Source of the DNA: Vescimonas cirricatena
GTDB lineage: Bacteria > Bacillota > Clostridia > Oscillospirales > Oscillospiraceae
Length of the DNA: 64,000 nucleotides
Assembly: GCF_020687045.1 (NCBI RefSeq)
Contig: NZ_JAJEPW010000006.1
Location: 15,827-79,826, forward strand
Reading direction: 5' to 3'
Part shown: positions 1 through 8,815 of the stretch, one piece after another
Layout: the number at the start of each line of letters is the position of its first letter
Position numbering within the stretch: the first letter of the stretch is position 1
Notes under the pieces: generated by a model
Told to the model about the DNA's origin: nothing
What the model saw: the letters and a program-made list of their open reading frames with translations, nothing else
The model's database searches: none
Position numbers and translations under genes: made by a program

Positions 1-547
1 TGTCTCCGTGTTCTATGGCCTGATCGTGGGCGTGTTCATCTATCGCGAGGTCAACTGGAAGAAGATGAAGGACATCCTCATCGACTCCTGCTCCACCACC
101 GCCACGGTTATGTTCATCACCATGGGCGCCACCCTGTTCGGCTATGTCCTGACCCGTGCAAGACTGGATCTGGCCATTGAGAACTTCATGCTCACCGTTA
201 CCAACGGCAACACGGTTATCTTCTTCATCATCGTCAACGTGGTGCTGCTGATCGCCGGCTGCTTCCTGGACTCCACCTCCGCCCTGTACATCTTCACCCC
301 GCTGTTTGCCCCCGTTGCGGTGCAGCTGGGCATTGACCCCATCCACCTGGGCACCGTTATGATCGTGAACCTGGCCATCGGCCTGTTCACCCCGCCGGTG
401 GGCGTCAACCTGTATGTGGCCTGCGGCATCGGAGATATCAAAATCGAGGAGATCACCAAGGGCATTGTCCCGTGCCTTATCGCCGAGCTGGCGGTGCTGC
501 TGCTGATCACCTACGTCCCCGCAATTTCCACATTCCTCATTCATTAA
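1..547 (+). CDS. TRAP transporter large permease, DctM family (3' part)
   Basis: The window opens inside this gene; the reading frame is open from the first bases, so only the C-terminal ~180 residues are visible. They form hydrophobic helices with the typical late DctM segment (LAIGLFTPPVGVNLYVACGI) and end in a final membrane helix. The large TRAP permease is the sodium-driven channel that takes up organic acids or sugar acids together with a small permease and a periplasmic-type binding protein, both presumably upstream outside the window. A strong terminator follows the stop codon. The transketolase and GntR genes downstream suggest the substrate is a sugar acid or related carbon source, but that is inference. 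Confidence 0.9.
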   Translation, partial: VSVFYGLIVGVFIYREVNWKKMKDILIDSCSTTATVMFITMGATLFGYVLTRARLDLAIENFMLTVTNGNTVIFFIIVNVVLLIAGCFLDSTSALYIFTPLFAPVAVQLGIDPIHLGTVMIVNLAIGLFTPPVGVNLYVACGIGDIKIEEITKGIVPCLIAELAVLLLITYVPAISTFLIH

Positions 548-590
548 CGCTTCCTTTCTCTCTCCACACACAGCTTTCTATCCCACGCAT

Positions 591-631
591 GCAGCACCGG
601 GCGGATGAAATCCGCCCGGTGCTGCATTTTC
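591..631 (+). terminator. Rho-independent terminator after the TRAP permease gene
   Basis: A perfect 15-bp stem (GCAGCACCGGGCGGA and its complement) with a five-base loop, followed by a short T-rich run. It separates the TRAP gene from the transketolase operon. Confidence 0.85.
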
Positions 632-724
632 TTATTCCGCCGCCCCATATCTGTCCAGATTTCGGTCAATTTCCATAAAAAACATGCAAAGAATTAGGCA
701 AAAGAGAAAAATCCAAAAAAGCTC

Positions 725-775
725 TTGACTTTGTCAGACAAAACGCTATACTGTAATTGTCATTTGTCCGACATT
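725..775 (+). promoter_or_regulatory. Transketolase promoter with two palindromic operator sites
   Basis: TTGACT at 725-730 and TATACT at 747-752, spaced 16 bp, form a good sigma-A promoter. A perfect 6-1-6 palindrome TTTGTC-A-GACAAA lies at 730-742 inside the spacer. A second copy, TTTGTC-C-GACATT, lies at 763-775; the centres are 33 bp apart, about three helix turns. TTGTCnGACAA-type sites are typical of FadR-subfamily GntR repressors, and such a gene lies at 3768. Binding by that protein is inference. Confidence 0.75.
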
Positions 776-819
776 AAACAAATCCGAACATTCCGAAAAT
801 TTTCAATGAGGTGATTTTT

Positions 820-1656
820 GTGAAAGATATCTCCATGCAAGAGCTGAAAAACATCGCCACGCAGATGCGTATGAAGGTCATCGACATGATCTACAAGGCC
901 CAGTCCGGTCATCCCGGCGGATCCCTGTCTGCGGCAGATTTTGTCACCGCCTGCTACTTCAAATACATGAACCTGGACCCCAAGAACCCCCGCTGGGAGG
1001 ACCGGGACCGCATGGTGCTCTCCAAGGGCCATGTCTGCCCCATCCAGTATGCCTGCCTGGCTACCGTGGGCTTCTTCCCTGAGTCCGTGCTGGACACCCT
1101 GCGCAAGGAAGGCTCCATGCTTCAGGGTCACCCCTCCATGAACCGCTGCCCCGGCATCGACATCTCCACCGGCTCCCTGGGTCAGGGTCTGGCCTGCGCC
1201 GCCGGTATGGCTCTGGCCGGTAAGCTGGACCACAAGGACTACAAGGTCTTCTGCGTGGTGGGCGACGGCGAGGCCCAGGAGGGCGAGATCTGGGAGGCTG
1301 CCAACACCGCTCACAAGTACGGTCTGGACAACCTGATCGTTTTCGTGGATAACAACAACCTGCAGCTGGACGGCACCTGCGACGAGATCATGCCCAACGG
1401 CGACCTGGGCGAGAAGTTCCGTGCCTTCGGCTGGGAGGTCCTGGAGCTCGACGGCCACAGCATGGAGGAGATCACCGCCTCCATCGACAAGTGCTATGCC
1501 TCCCAGAACGGCAAGCCCAAGTGCCTGTATGCCCACACCGTCAAGGGCAAGGGCGTTTCCTTCATGGAAAACCAGTGCGGCTGGCACGGCGTTGCCCCCA
1601 ACGATGAGCAGTATAAGCAGGCCATGGCTGAGCTGGAAGCCCAGCTGATCCACTAA
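820..1656 (+). CDS. Transketolase, N-terminal subunit
   Basis: This is the N-terminal, thiamine-diphosphate-binding half of a split transketolase; the C-terminal half follows 17 bases downstream. The motif GHPGGSLSAAD and the ThDP motif beginning GDGEAQEGEIWEAAN and running to DNNNLQLDG are clear. The GTG at 820 is preferred as start because GAGGTG lies six bases upstream; the in-frame GTG at 811 is inside that ribosome site. Two-subunit transketolases transfer two-carbon ketol units in the non-oxidative pentose phosphate pathway; copies next to transporters and GntR regulators often serve a catabolic pathway rather than central metabolism. The substrate here cannot be told from sequence. Confidence 0.93.
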   Translation: MKDISMQELKNIATQMRMKVIDMIYKAQSGHPGGSLSAADFVTACYFKYMNLDPKNPRWEDRDRMVLSKGHVCPIQYACLATVGFFPESVLDTLRKEGSMLQGHPSMNRCPGIDISTGSLGQGLACAAGMALAGKLDHKDYKVFCVVGDGEAQEGEIWEAANTAHKYGLDNLIVFVDNNNLQLDGTCDEIMPNGDLGEKFRAFGWEVLELDGHSMEEITASIDKCYASQNGKPKCLYAHTVKGKGVSFMENQCGWHGVAPNDEQYKQAMAELEAQLIH

Positions 1657-1673
1657 GCAAGGAGGAAAGAGCA

Positions 1674-2612
1674 ATGAGCGAAAAGAAAAAGATCGCTACC
1701 CGCGAAGGCTTCGGCAAGGAGATCGTGGCCCTGGGCAAGGAAAACCCTGACATTCTGGTGGTGGATATTGATATCGGCAAGAGCTGCAAGACCGGCGACT
1801 TCCGCAAGGAGCTGCCCCAGCAGTATCTGAATGTGGGCATCGCCGAGCAGAACGGTGCAGGCCTGGCTGCGGGTCTTGCCACCTGCGGCAAGGTCCCCTT
1901 CGTGGTCACCTACGCCGTGTTCGGCTCCCTGCGTATGTGCGAAATGATCCGCCAGGAGGTCTGCTATCCCAACCTGAACGTGAAGATCGCCTGCTCCCAC
2001 GGCGGCGTGACCCCCGCCAACGACGGCGCCTCCCACCAGTCCATCGAGGACATGGGTGTGCTGCGCACCATCCCCAACATGACCGTGATCATGCCGGCGG
2101 ACTATAACGCCGCCCGCAAGCTGGTCCGCCAGGCCGCCGAGACCTACGGCCCCATGTATCTGCGCTTCACCCGTGACGCCGTGCCCCAGATCTATGACGA
2201 GGACGTGGAGTTCACCATCGGCAAGGCCCACCAGATTCAGGACGGCAAGGACGTGGCCATCATCGCCAACGGCGACACCGTGTGCCTGGCCATCGAGGCC
2301 GCCAAGGTCCTGGCCGGTAAGGGCATCTCCGCCCGCGTGCTGGATATGCACACCATCAAGCCCCTGGACGTGGAGGCCGTCACCGCCGCCATCAACGACA
2401 TCGGCAAGGTCATCACCGTGGAGGACCACAACATCATCAACGGCCTGGGCTCCGCCGTGTGCGAGGTAGCCGCCGAGATGGGCAAGGGCCTTGTCAAGCG
2501 CGTTGGTATCCGGGATCAGTTCGGTCAGTCCGCCCCCTATGAGCGCCTGCTGGCCATGAACGGCGTGACCGTTGAGGACATCGTGGCCATCGCCGAGAGC
2601 ATGAACGCCTAA
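1674..2612 (+). CDS. Transketolase, C-terminal subunit
   Basis: This gene encodes the pyrimidine-binding and C-terminal domains of the split transketolase (312 residues). The segment NVGIAEQNGAGLAAGLA carries the catalytic glutamate that activates the ThDP cofactor, and the C-terminal domain holds the usual transketolase_C fold (VITVEDHNIINGLGSAV). A strong AAGGAGG site precedes the ATG. It pairs with the subunit just upstream to form the active heterotetramer. Codon use is highly biased, suggesting high expression when induced. Confidence 0.93.
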   Translation: MSEKKKIATREGFGKEIVALGKENPDILVVDIDIGKSCKTGDFRKELPQQYLNVGIAEQNGAGLAAGLATCGKVPFVVTYAVFGSLRMCEMIRQEVCYPNLNVKIACSHGGVTPANDGASHQSIEDMGVLRTIPNMTVIMPADYNAARKLVRQAAETYGPMYLRFTRDAVPQIYDEDVEFTIGKAHQIQDGKDVAIIANGDTVCLAIEAAKVLAGKGISARVLDMHTIKPLDVEAVTAAINDIGKVITVEDHNIINGLGSAVCEVAAEMGKGLVKRVGIRDQFGQSAPYERLLAMNGVTVEDIVAIAESMNA

Positions 2613-2639
2613 CATCGGAAAAATCAGGAGGTTATCATT

Positions 2640-3578
2640 ATGAGAATCGGTTTTGTTGGCTGCGGCGCCATCGGCAGCTGCTATGCAAGCTATCTGTCCC
2701 GGAAGCATGAGGTCTGCGTGCTGGATACCTATGCCCCGGTGATTGAATCCATCAAGAAGAACGGCATTCTCCTGGACGAGTGCGCCCCCGGCAGCGGCAC
2801 CGGTGAGACCGTGTCCTTCCGCCCGGCCATGGCCACCACCGACCCCAAGGAGATCGGCGTGGTGGACCTGCTGATCGTGTTCGTGCACTATCAGTATCTG
2901 GAGGCCGCCGTGCGCAACGCTCTGCCCATGATCGACCGGCACACCATGATCCTGTGCCTGCAGAACGGCCTGGGCAACTATGACGAGATCGCCAAGGTGG
3001 TTCCCGAGGAGCAGATCATCATCGGCAACACCGCCTTCGGCGCCACCCCCATGGAGCCCGGCCATGTGAAGCACACCGGCACCGGTGTGACCAACATGGG
3101 CTCCCTGAAGGCCCCCAAGGAGAACGTGGAGCGCATGGCCGAGGCCCTGCGCGAGGCCGGCCTGGAGGTCTGCGTCCACGAGAACGTCATGAACGCCATC
3201 TGGCACAAGCTGCTGGCCAACGTGGCCATCAACGGCATGAGCGCCCTGCTGGAGACCAAGAACGGCTTTGTGGACGGCAACCAGTATGCCCACGAGGCCG
3301 CCCGGATGCTGGTGGAGGAGGCCATCACCGTGGCCAACGCCTGCGGCTGCACCCTGGACCACGACGCCGAGCTGGAGCACGCCTATGAGGTGTCCCGCAT
3401 GACCGACGAGACCATCAGCTCCATGGTGCAGGACGTGACCCATCACCGGGAGACCGAGATCCGCATCATCACCGGCGCTGTGTGCCGCCTGGGCCGGGAG
3501 CACGGCATCGCCACTCCCTGCAACGACCTGATGCTGCAGCTGGTGCTGGCCAAGCAGTCCATCTATCTGGGCCGCTGA
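2640..3578 (+). CDS. 2-dehydropantoate 2-reductase family protein (PanE/ApbA)
   Basis: The N-terminus carries a Rossmann NADP-binding motif (GFVGCGAIGSCYA), and the C-terminal half has the family's lysine and asparagine pattern (HKLLANVAINGMSALL). At 312 residues it has normal PanE length. Classical PanE reduces ketopantoate for coenzyme A synthesis, but this copy is in an operon with a two-subunit transketolase and under a GntR regulator, so it more likely reduces or oxidises another 2-keto or 2-hydroxy acid in the same catabolic route. The family call is firm; the exact substrate is unknown. Confidence 0.85.
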   Translation: MRIGFVGCGAIGSCYASYLSRKHEVCVLDTYAPVIESIKKNGILLDECAPGSGTGETVSFRPAMATTDPKEIGVVDLLIVFVHYQYLEAAVRNALPMIDRHTMILCLQNGLGNYDEIAKVVPEEQIIIGNTAFGATPMEPGHVKHTGTGVTNMGSLKAPKENVERMAEALREAGLEVCVHENVMNAIWHKLLANVAINGMSALLETKNGFVDGNQYAHEAARMLVEEAITVANACGCTLDHDAELEHAYEVSRMTDETISSMVQDVTHHRETEIRIITGAVCRLGREHGIATPCNDLMLQLVLAKQSIYLGR

Positions 3579-3629
3579 CAAAAATTACACAGTCAAACAC
3601 ATCTTCTTTTACCCTTTTCCCCTCCGAAA

Positions 3630-3671
3630 GCAGCGGACGGCAGACAAAAGCTGCCGTCCGCTGCGCGTTTT
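3630..3671 (+). terminator. Terminator of the transketolase operon
   Basis: A 14-bp perfect stem (GCAGCGGACGGCAG with complement at 3651-3664) is followed by a short T-run. It closes the operon before the GntR gene. Confidence 0.85.
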
Positions 3672-3693
3672 GATGTCTTGGTGAAACTTTTAC

Positions 3694-3737
3694 TTGACGG
3701 TATTCAAACTTTGTACTATGTTATACATATGTTATAG
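3694..3737 (+). promoter_or_regulatory. Promoter of the GntR gene with a direct repeat
   Basis: TTGACG at 3694-3699 and TATGTT at 3717-3722, spaced 17 bp, are a plausible promoter. The nonamer TATGTTATA occurs at 3717-3725 and again at 3729-3737, so the repeat covers the -10 region and could be an autoregulatory site. It does not match the TTTGTCnGACAAA palindromes at the transketolase promoter. Confidence 0.5.
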
Positions 3738-3767
3738 AGTTAACAGTCCCATAAAGGAGCGATTTAT

Positions 3768-4499
3768 ATGAGTGATACCCCCGGCTATGTGAAAAATCTG
3801 AAGAAGGAGTCGGTGGTGCAGAGCGTTATCAACTGCCTGACCGATGCCATGCGCAATAAGCAGCTCAAGCCCGGAGACCGCATTCCGCCGGAGCCGGATC
3901 TGGCCGCCTCCATGGGCGTGGCCCGCAGCTCCGTGCGGGAGGCCATCAAAATTCTCACCTATCTGGGCGTGCTGGAGAGCAAGCGCTCCGAGGGGACCTT
4001 CGTTTGCAGCGGCTTTCAGGAGAGCATGATCGACCCCATGATCTATGGCATGATCCTGAACCAGGACTCCTTTGACAACCTGATGGAGCTGCGCGAGATG
4101 GTAGAGGCCGGCATCATGCGCCTGGCCAGCGCCAAGTATAATGAGGAGGACGGCCGGGTGCTGGAGCAGCTCCTGGACCAGATGCGCGGCATCGTCCGCG
4201 GCGATGGCCAGGACAAGGTGGAGCGCTTTTTCGCCGTGGACAACCAGTTCCACGACATGGTGTCCCAGATGGGAAAGAACCCCCTGGCCGACAAGATCAG
4301 CCGGGTGGTGCGCACCCTGACCCACGCCGTCCGGTATGAAACGGTCAGCACCATGATCAACACCGGCCGGGGCGAGGAGCTGCTGGAGGCCCACAGCGAC
4401 CTGTTCGAGACCCTGCGCAGCCGCCGCCAGGACAACGTGGAGGAGATCGTCCGGGCCACCTATTTCAAAGCGGCCCTGTATGGCCAGGAGAAGAACTGA
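3768..4499 (+). CDS. GntR-family transcriptional regulator, FadR/FCD subfamily
   Basis: A winged helix-turn-helix occupies residues ~12-75 (LKPGDRIPPEPDLAASMGVA and RSSVREAIKIL are the recognition region). An all-helical FCD ligand domain occupies ~95-220. The FCD metal or effector pocket is visible as the D and H of DNQFHDM, the H of THAVRYE and the H of EAHSDLF. Proteins of this type usually repress a neighbouring catabolic operon and release DNA when the pathway substrate binds. The adjacent transketolase operon, with TTTGTCnGACAAA sites in its promoter, is the obvious target. Confidence 0.92.
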   Translation: MSDTPGYVKNLKKESVVQSVINCLTDAMRNKQLKPGDRIPPEPDLAASMGVARSSVREAIKILTYLGVLESKRSEGTFVCSGFQESMIDPMIYGMILNQDSFDNLMELREMVEAGIMRLASAKYNEEDGRVLEQLLDQMRGIVRGDGQDKVERFFAVDNQFHDMVSQMGKNPLADKISRVVRTLTHAVRYETVSTMINTGRGEELLEAHSDLFETLRSRRQDNVEEIVRATYFKAALYGQEKN

Positions 4500-4505
4500 A
4501 TTCCA

Positions 4506-4547
4506 TAAAAAAATCTCAAAGGGCCAAAGCCCTTTGAGATTTTTTTC
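4506..4547. terminator. Bidirectional terminator between the GntR and IMPase genes
   Basis: The stem AAAAATCTCAAAGGG pairs with its complement across a short loop and is flanked by A- and T-runs, so it can end transcription of both convergent genes. Confidence 0.85.
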
Positions 4548-5309
4548 TTATTCCGGCAGGCCCTGCCGCATTTCCCGACAGGCGGCGTTGGTGATGAATA
4601 CCGAGCCCGGGCGCAGGGGGTCCAGGAAGGAGCCGTCCAGCCGGACGGCGACGCCTCCGGCCTCCTGGGCGATCAAAGACCCGGCGGCATAGTCCCAGGG
4701 AGACAGTCGGCACTCGAAGAAGATCTCCGCCCGGCCGCAGGCCACCATGCAGCAATCCAGGGCCGCCGAGGCAAACCGCCGGTAGTCCAGGCACCGGTCA
4801 TACAGGTGCCGCAGGATGGCAAAGTGCCGGTCGGTATAGCTGCGGTCATAGATGGTGGAGCCGCAGGCCACAATGGCGTGGGCGGCATCCCGGGAGCTGG
4901 CGCGGATGGGCGCGCCGTTGAGGGTGGCCCCGCAGCCCCTTTGAGCGGCGAACAGCTCGCCCACAAAGGGGTTATACACCACGCCGTATTCCGTCTGTCC
5001 GTTGTGGACCAGGGCCACGGACACGCTGCTGCAATTCATGCGGCGGGTGAAATTGGTGGTGCCGTCGATGGGGTCCACCACAAAAATCCAGGGGTGGGTC
5101 AGAGCGGGCCGCTCCCCCTCCTCGCCGAAAAACTCCGCCTCCGGCAGCAGCTTCAACAGCTCCTGCCGTAGAAACACCTGCACGGCCTCGTCATATTGGG
5201 TCACCAGGTCCGCCGGGCCGTGCTTCTCCCGGGTGACGTTCTGAATGTCGTGGGCGGAGAGGACAATGTCCCCCGCCCGGCGCACAATGTCGATGATCTG
5301 CTCCAGCAT
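4548..5309 (-). CDS. Inositol monophosphatase family protein
   Basis: The 253-residue protein has all metal-binding motifs of the IMPase superfamily: GEE at 62-64, DPIDGTT at 79-85 and WDYAAG at 205-210. These lithium-sensitive, magnesium-dependent phosphatases act on inositol phosphate, fructose 1,6-bisphosphate, PAP or similar small phosphomonoesters; the substrate cannot be chosen from sequence. An AAGGAG site precedes the ATG. It is the last gene of the minus-strand series, two bases after the deacylase gene. Confidence 0.9.
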   Translation of the reverse strand: MLEQIIDIVRRAGDIVLSAHDIQNVTREKHGPADLVTQYDEAVQVFLRQELLKLLPEAEFFGEEGERPALTHPWIFVVDPIDGTTNFTRRMNCSSVSVALVHNGQTEYGVVYNPFVGELFAAQRGCGATLNGAPIRASSRDAAHAIVACGSTIYDRSYTDRHFAILRHLYDRCLDYRRFASAALDCCMVACGRAEIFFECRLSPWDYAAGSLIAQEAGGVAVRLDGSFLDPLRPGSVFITNAACREMRQGLPE

Positions 5310-5311
5310 AC

Positions 5312-6898
5312 TTAGCTCCTTCTGACGATCTGCCCGGCCATGACGCCGGTGTATTGGCCGCCGTCGATGACCGGCTGTCCGGCCACCAGCACGGTGTCCA
5401 GCCCCTCCGCCATGCGGCAGGGGTCCTGATACGTCCCCGGCTCCCGCAGGTCCTCCGGGGCAAACACGTTGATATCCGCCTGGGCCCCGGGGGTCAGCAC
5501 GCCCCGGTCCTTCATGCCCAGCACCGCCGCCGGGCGGCCCGTCATCTTGTGGATGGCCGCCTCCGGCGTCAGGTCCCCCCGCTCCCGGACGAACCGGGTC
5601 AGCAGGTGGACAAAGGTGCCGTATACCCGGGGATGGGGCTGGCCCTCCGTGGGATAGGTGGAGTCGGAGATCAGGTTGGAGAAGGGATCTTGCAGAATGG
5701 CGGCGATGTCCTCCTCGTGGGCCATGAAGTCGATCATGGTGATCTCCCCCTGCTCCCGCACCAGCAGGTCGCAGCAGCAGGTCAGGGGGTCCTGGCCGGT
5801 CAGCTCCGCGATCTGCTGCAGGCTCATGCCCTGATAGGGGTGATCCTCCGGGCAGTGGAGACTGGTGAGAAAAATGCCGTCCCAGCCCGCCAGCTTGGCG
5901 ATGTCGTCAAAGCCATCGCCGCTTTCGATGCGCCGGGCCAGCAGCTTCCGCTGGTCCGGGTCCCCCAGGCGGCGGACAATGGCCTCCATGCCCCCGGCCA
6001 GAAACTCCGGCGGCAGGATGTGCAGCAGCTGGGTGGACCCGGCGGTGTAGGGATACACGTCGCAGGACAGGTCCAGCCCCTCCTGCCTGGCCCGGTCCAG
6101 CAGAGCCAGCACCTGGGGGATCTTGCGGTTCCAGTTGTCCCGGCCCATGGCCTTCAGGTGGGAGATATGCACCGGGGCCTTCAGGGCCCGGGCCACCTCC
6201 ACCATCTCCCGGGCGGCCTCCACCACGCCGCCGCCCTCCTGGCGCATATGCACGGTGATGGGGATGCTCTGCCCCGCCAGCGGGGCCAGGGCCCGGATCA
6301 GCTCGTCGGTGGTATAGAAGCACTCCGGCGCATAGCCCAGGCCCAGGGACACGCCCAGGGCCCCGTCGGCCAAAGCCCCCTCCAGCCGCCGGTGAATGGC
6401 GGCGTAGTGCTCCGGCTCCAGGCGCTGCACCTGATACCCGGCCACGCTGGCCCGGACGGTACCGGCTCCCGCCAGCATCCCCGTGTGCAGTGGGGCTGCA
6501 GGCTGGGCGGCGAAATACTCCGCCAGGGTCTCCCGGGCCGCCTCCGGCGGCACCCGGCCGCAGATGGGCTCCAGATACGAGGTGATGGCCGGCAGGTTCT
6601 CCGGCCCCACCGGGGCGCAGGACAGGCCGCAGTTGCCGTTGACGATGGTGGTGAGCCCCTGGCGCAGCTCCAGCTCCCCGAAGCCGGGCCGGAAGGCCGC
6701 GGCGTCGGCGTGGCGGTGGATGTCGATAAAGCCCGGGGTCACCCACCTGCCCCGGGCGTCGATGACCCGGGCGGCCTGGGCCTGGGGCAGCGGCTCCACG
6801 GCGGCGATTCTGCCGCCGGACACCGCCACGTCCGCCTGGATGCCGGGGCGGCCGGCGCCGTCATAGACGGTTCCGCCCCGGATGATCAGATCAAACAT
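5312..6898 (-). CDS. N-acyl-D-amino-acid deacylase (D-aminoacylase family amidohydrolase)
   Basis: This 528-residue amidohydrolase has the metal-binding HxH at the start of the barrel (GFIDIHRHAD). Further ligands sit in TVHMRQEG and VHISHLKAMG, and the C-terminal composite beta domain carries the usual ADINVFAPEDL segment. Length and order match D-aminoacylases, zinc enzymes that release D-amino acids from N-acyl forms. They may act in peptidoglycan or D-amino-acid salvage. Closely related families include dihydroorotase-like and hydantoinase-like amidohydrolases, but the fit to the D-aminoacylase subgroup is good. It sits between a two-component system and a phosphatase, probably as one transcript. 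Confidence 0.85.
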   Translation of the reverse strand: MFDLIIRGGTVYDGAGRPGIQADVAVSGGRIAAVEPLPQAQAARVIDARGRWVTPGFIDIHRHADAAAFRPGFGELELRQGLTTIVNGNCGLSCAPVGPENLPAITSYLEPICGRVPPEAARETLAEYFAAQPAAPLHTGMLAGAGTVRASVAGYQVQRLEPEHYAAIHRRLEGALADGALGVSLGLGYAPECFYTTDELIRALAPLAGQSIPITVHMRQEGGGVVEAAREMVEVARALKAPVHISHLKAMGRDNWNRKIPQVLALLDRARQEGLDLSCDVYPYTAGSTQLLHILPPEFLAGGMEAIVRRLGDPDQRKLLARRIESGDGFDDIAKLAGWDGIFLTSLHCPEDHPYQGMSLQQIAELTGQDPLTCCCDLLVREQGEITMIDFMAHEEDIAAILQDPFSNLISDSTYPTEGQPHPRVYGTFVHLLTRFVRERGDLTPEAAIHKMTGRPAAVLGMKDRGVLTPGAQADINVFAPEDLREPGTYQDPCRMAEGLDTVLVAGQPVIDGGQYTGVMAGQIVRRS

Positions 6899-6920
6899 GA
6901 GATTCCCTTCTTTTGCGCGA

Positions 6921-8123
6921 TTATTTCTTCCCGCCCGCAGGCAGGGTCACGATGAATCGGGTGGAGCGCCGGTCGCTTTCGCAGCGGATGGTTCCCTTAT
7001 GCTCCCGGACGATGGCCTGGGCGATGGACAGCCCCAGGCCGAAGCCCCCCTGGGTGCGGCTGCCGTCGGCCCGGTAAAACCGCTCGAACAGATGGGGCAG
7101 CACCTCCGGCGGAATCGGCGGACCGCCGTTTTCCACCGTCAGCACGGCCCTTCGCTCCGCCTGGGTCAGGGTCATGTGCACCCCGGCCCCCTGGGGGGCG
7201 TATTTGATGGCGTTGTCCAGCAGGACCCCCGCCACCTGCTGCAGCTGGTCCCGGCTACCGGTGACGGTGATGCCCTCGTCGATGTCATAGCTCAGCTGCC
7301 GCCCGGCCTCGAAGGCCACCGGCTCGAACCGCAGCGCCGTGTCCACCACGGCGTCGGACAGGTCCACCGGGACCATGGCAGCCTTCAGCCGCCCGTCGTC
7401 GGCCCGGGACAGGGTCAGCATATCCTCCACCAGCCGCTTCATCCGCCGGCCGGACCAGCGGATGTTGTCCACATACGGCTGCTGGTCCGGCTGGACCGCC
7501 GTCTGCTGCATCAGGTCCGCCGAGGACAGGATCACCGTCAGGGGTGTTTTCAGCTCATGGGACGCGTCGGACAAAAACCGCCGCTGCTGGTCCAAAGACC
7601 GGGCCACCGGCCGGGCGGCAAGGCCCGCCAGCAGATAGCTGCACCCCAGCAGCACCGCCAGGGCCGCTACGCCTACAATCAGGCACATTTTCACCACCGC
7701 CCGGAGGGTGGCGTCCTCCTGGGCGGCGTCGGTGAAGGCAATGCGGGTATACAGGGGGCCGTCGGCCCGGAGATACCGCAGATGATAGCTCCGCAGGATG
7801 CCGGAGGAATCCCCCTGCTCCAGGCAGGCGGTGACGATCTCCGCCATGGCATCCTGGTCATCCAGCTGGTAATAGCTGCTGCCGGACAGGCGCACGGTGC
7901 CGCTGGGGTACACGTCCGCCACAAAGCAGGGGGCGGCGGACCCCTCCCCGGGCAGGGAGGCGTCATACCGCCCGGTCTGGACCACCTGCATGAGCCGCTG
8001 GTTCACGGTGCGCTCCACGGCGGCCCGGCTGGACACCAGCACCCCCACGAACACCGCCAGCAGCACCGCCGTCACCATGGCCATGTTGATGGCCACGATC
8101 TTCCAGCGAAGGCGGCGGATCAT
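6921..8123 (-). CDS. Membrane sensor histidine kinase
   Basis: The 400-residue protein has a transmembrane helix at ~10-31, an external sensor region of ~110 residues and a second helix at ~145-167. A very short linker leads to the H-box (SHELKTPL, H189). The ATPase domain shows the N-box LLDNAIKYAP and the G-box FGLGLSI. There is little room for a full HAMP domain. It overlaps the upstream response-regulator gene by four bases, so the two are translationally coupled and form a cognate pair. The signal is unknown. Confidence 0.93.
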   Translation of the reverse strand: MIRRLRWKIVAINMAMVTAVLLAVFVGVLVSSRAAVERTVNQRLMQVVQTGRYDASLPGEGSAAPCFVADVYPSGTVRLSGSSYYQLDDQDAMAEIVTACLEQGDSSGILRSYHLRYLRADGPLYTRIAFTDAAQEDATLRAVVKMCLIVGVAALAVLLGCSYLLAGLAARPVARSLDQQRRFLSDASHELKTPLTVILSSADLMQQTAVQPDQQPYVDNIRWSGRRMKRLVEDMLTLSRADDGRLKAAMVPVDLSDAVVDTALRFEPVAFEAGRQLSYDIDEGITVTGSRDQLQQVAGVLLDNAIKYAPQGAGVHMTLTQAERRAVLTVENGGPPIPPEVLPHLFERFYRADGSRTQGGFGLGLSIAQAIVREHKGTIRCESDRRSTRFIVTLPAGGKK

Positions 8124-8800
8124 GCCTCCACCTCCAGGAAATACCCCACCATCCGCCGGGTGCGGATGGACACGGCGGAGTGCAGATGGGCCAGCTTCCG
8201 CCGCAGGAAGCTGATATACACCTCCACGTTGTTGTCCTCGGCGTCGGAGTCATAGCCCCACACCTTCAGCAGCAGCTGCTCCTTGGGCACCACCCGGCCC
8301 TGGCTGCGCAGCAGCAGCTCCAGCATGTCGTATTCCCGGCGGCTCAGCCGCAGGGACCGCTCCCCGCAGGACAGCTGAAAGGTCCCCGGCTCCAGCCGCA
8401 GATCCCCGAAGGTGATGGCGTCGTCGGTCCGGGCGTCGCCGCCGCCCCGCCGCAGCAGGGAGCGCACGCAGGCCAGCAGCTCCTCCGGCTCAAAGGGCTT
8501 GGTGAGATAATAGTCCGCCCCGCAGTCCAGTCCCTGGACCCGGTCGGACAGGTCGCTGCGGGCCGTCAGCATCAGCACCGGCACGGCGTGGCCCCCGGTG
8601 CGCAGCTTCCGCAGCAGGGTGAACCCGTCCATCCCCGGCAGCATAGCGTCCAGCAGGATCAGGTCATACAGGTCCGTGGATGCATTGTCATAGCCGGACA
8701 CGCCGTCGCTGCTGACGTCCACGGTGTAGCCCTGCCGCCGCAGCAGCTCCGCCAGGTTCCGGGCCAGGCGCTTTTCATCCTCGATCACAAGCAACCGCAT
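8120..8800 (-). CDS. OmpR/PhoB-type response regulator
   Basis: The receiver domain carries the acidic pocket (E7, D8), the phospho-acceptor D51 (LLDAMLPGMDG), T79 and K101 (TKPF). It is followed by a C-terminal winged-helix DNA-binding domain (SRREYDMLELLLRSQGRVV). At 226 residues it has the standard length. The gene precedes and overlaps its kinase. No target sites could be assigned; the deacylase and phosphatase genes downstream are candidates by position only. Confidence 0.95.
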   Translation of the reverse strand: MRLLVIEDEKRLARNLAELLRRQGYTVDVSSDGVSGYDNASTDLYDLILLDAMLPGMDGFTLLRKLRTGGHAVPVLMLTARSDLSDRVQGLDCGADYYLTKPFEPEELLACVRSLLRRGGGDARTDDAITFGDLRLEPGTFQLSCGERSLRLSRREYDMLELLLRSQGRVVPKEQLLLKVWGYDSDAEDNNVEVYISFLRRKLAHLHSAVSIRTRRMVGYFLEVEA

Positions 8801-8815
8801 GGAGCGCCTCCTTCT

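Noticed and set aside
2640..3578. Assignment of panE to coenzyme A biosynthesis
   Set aside because: The family fits, but the operon context points to catabolism and no other pantothenate gene is near.
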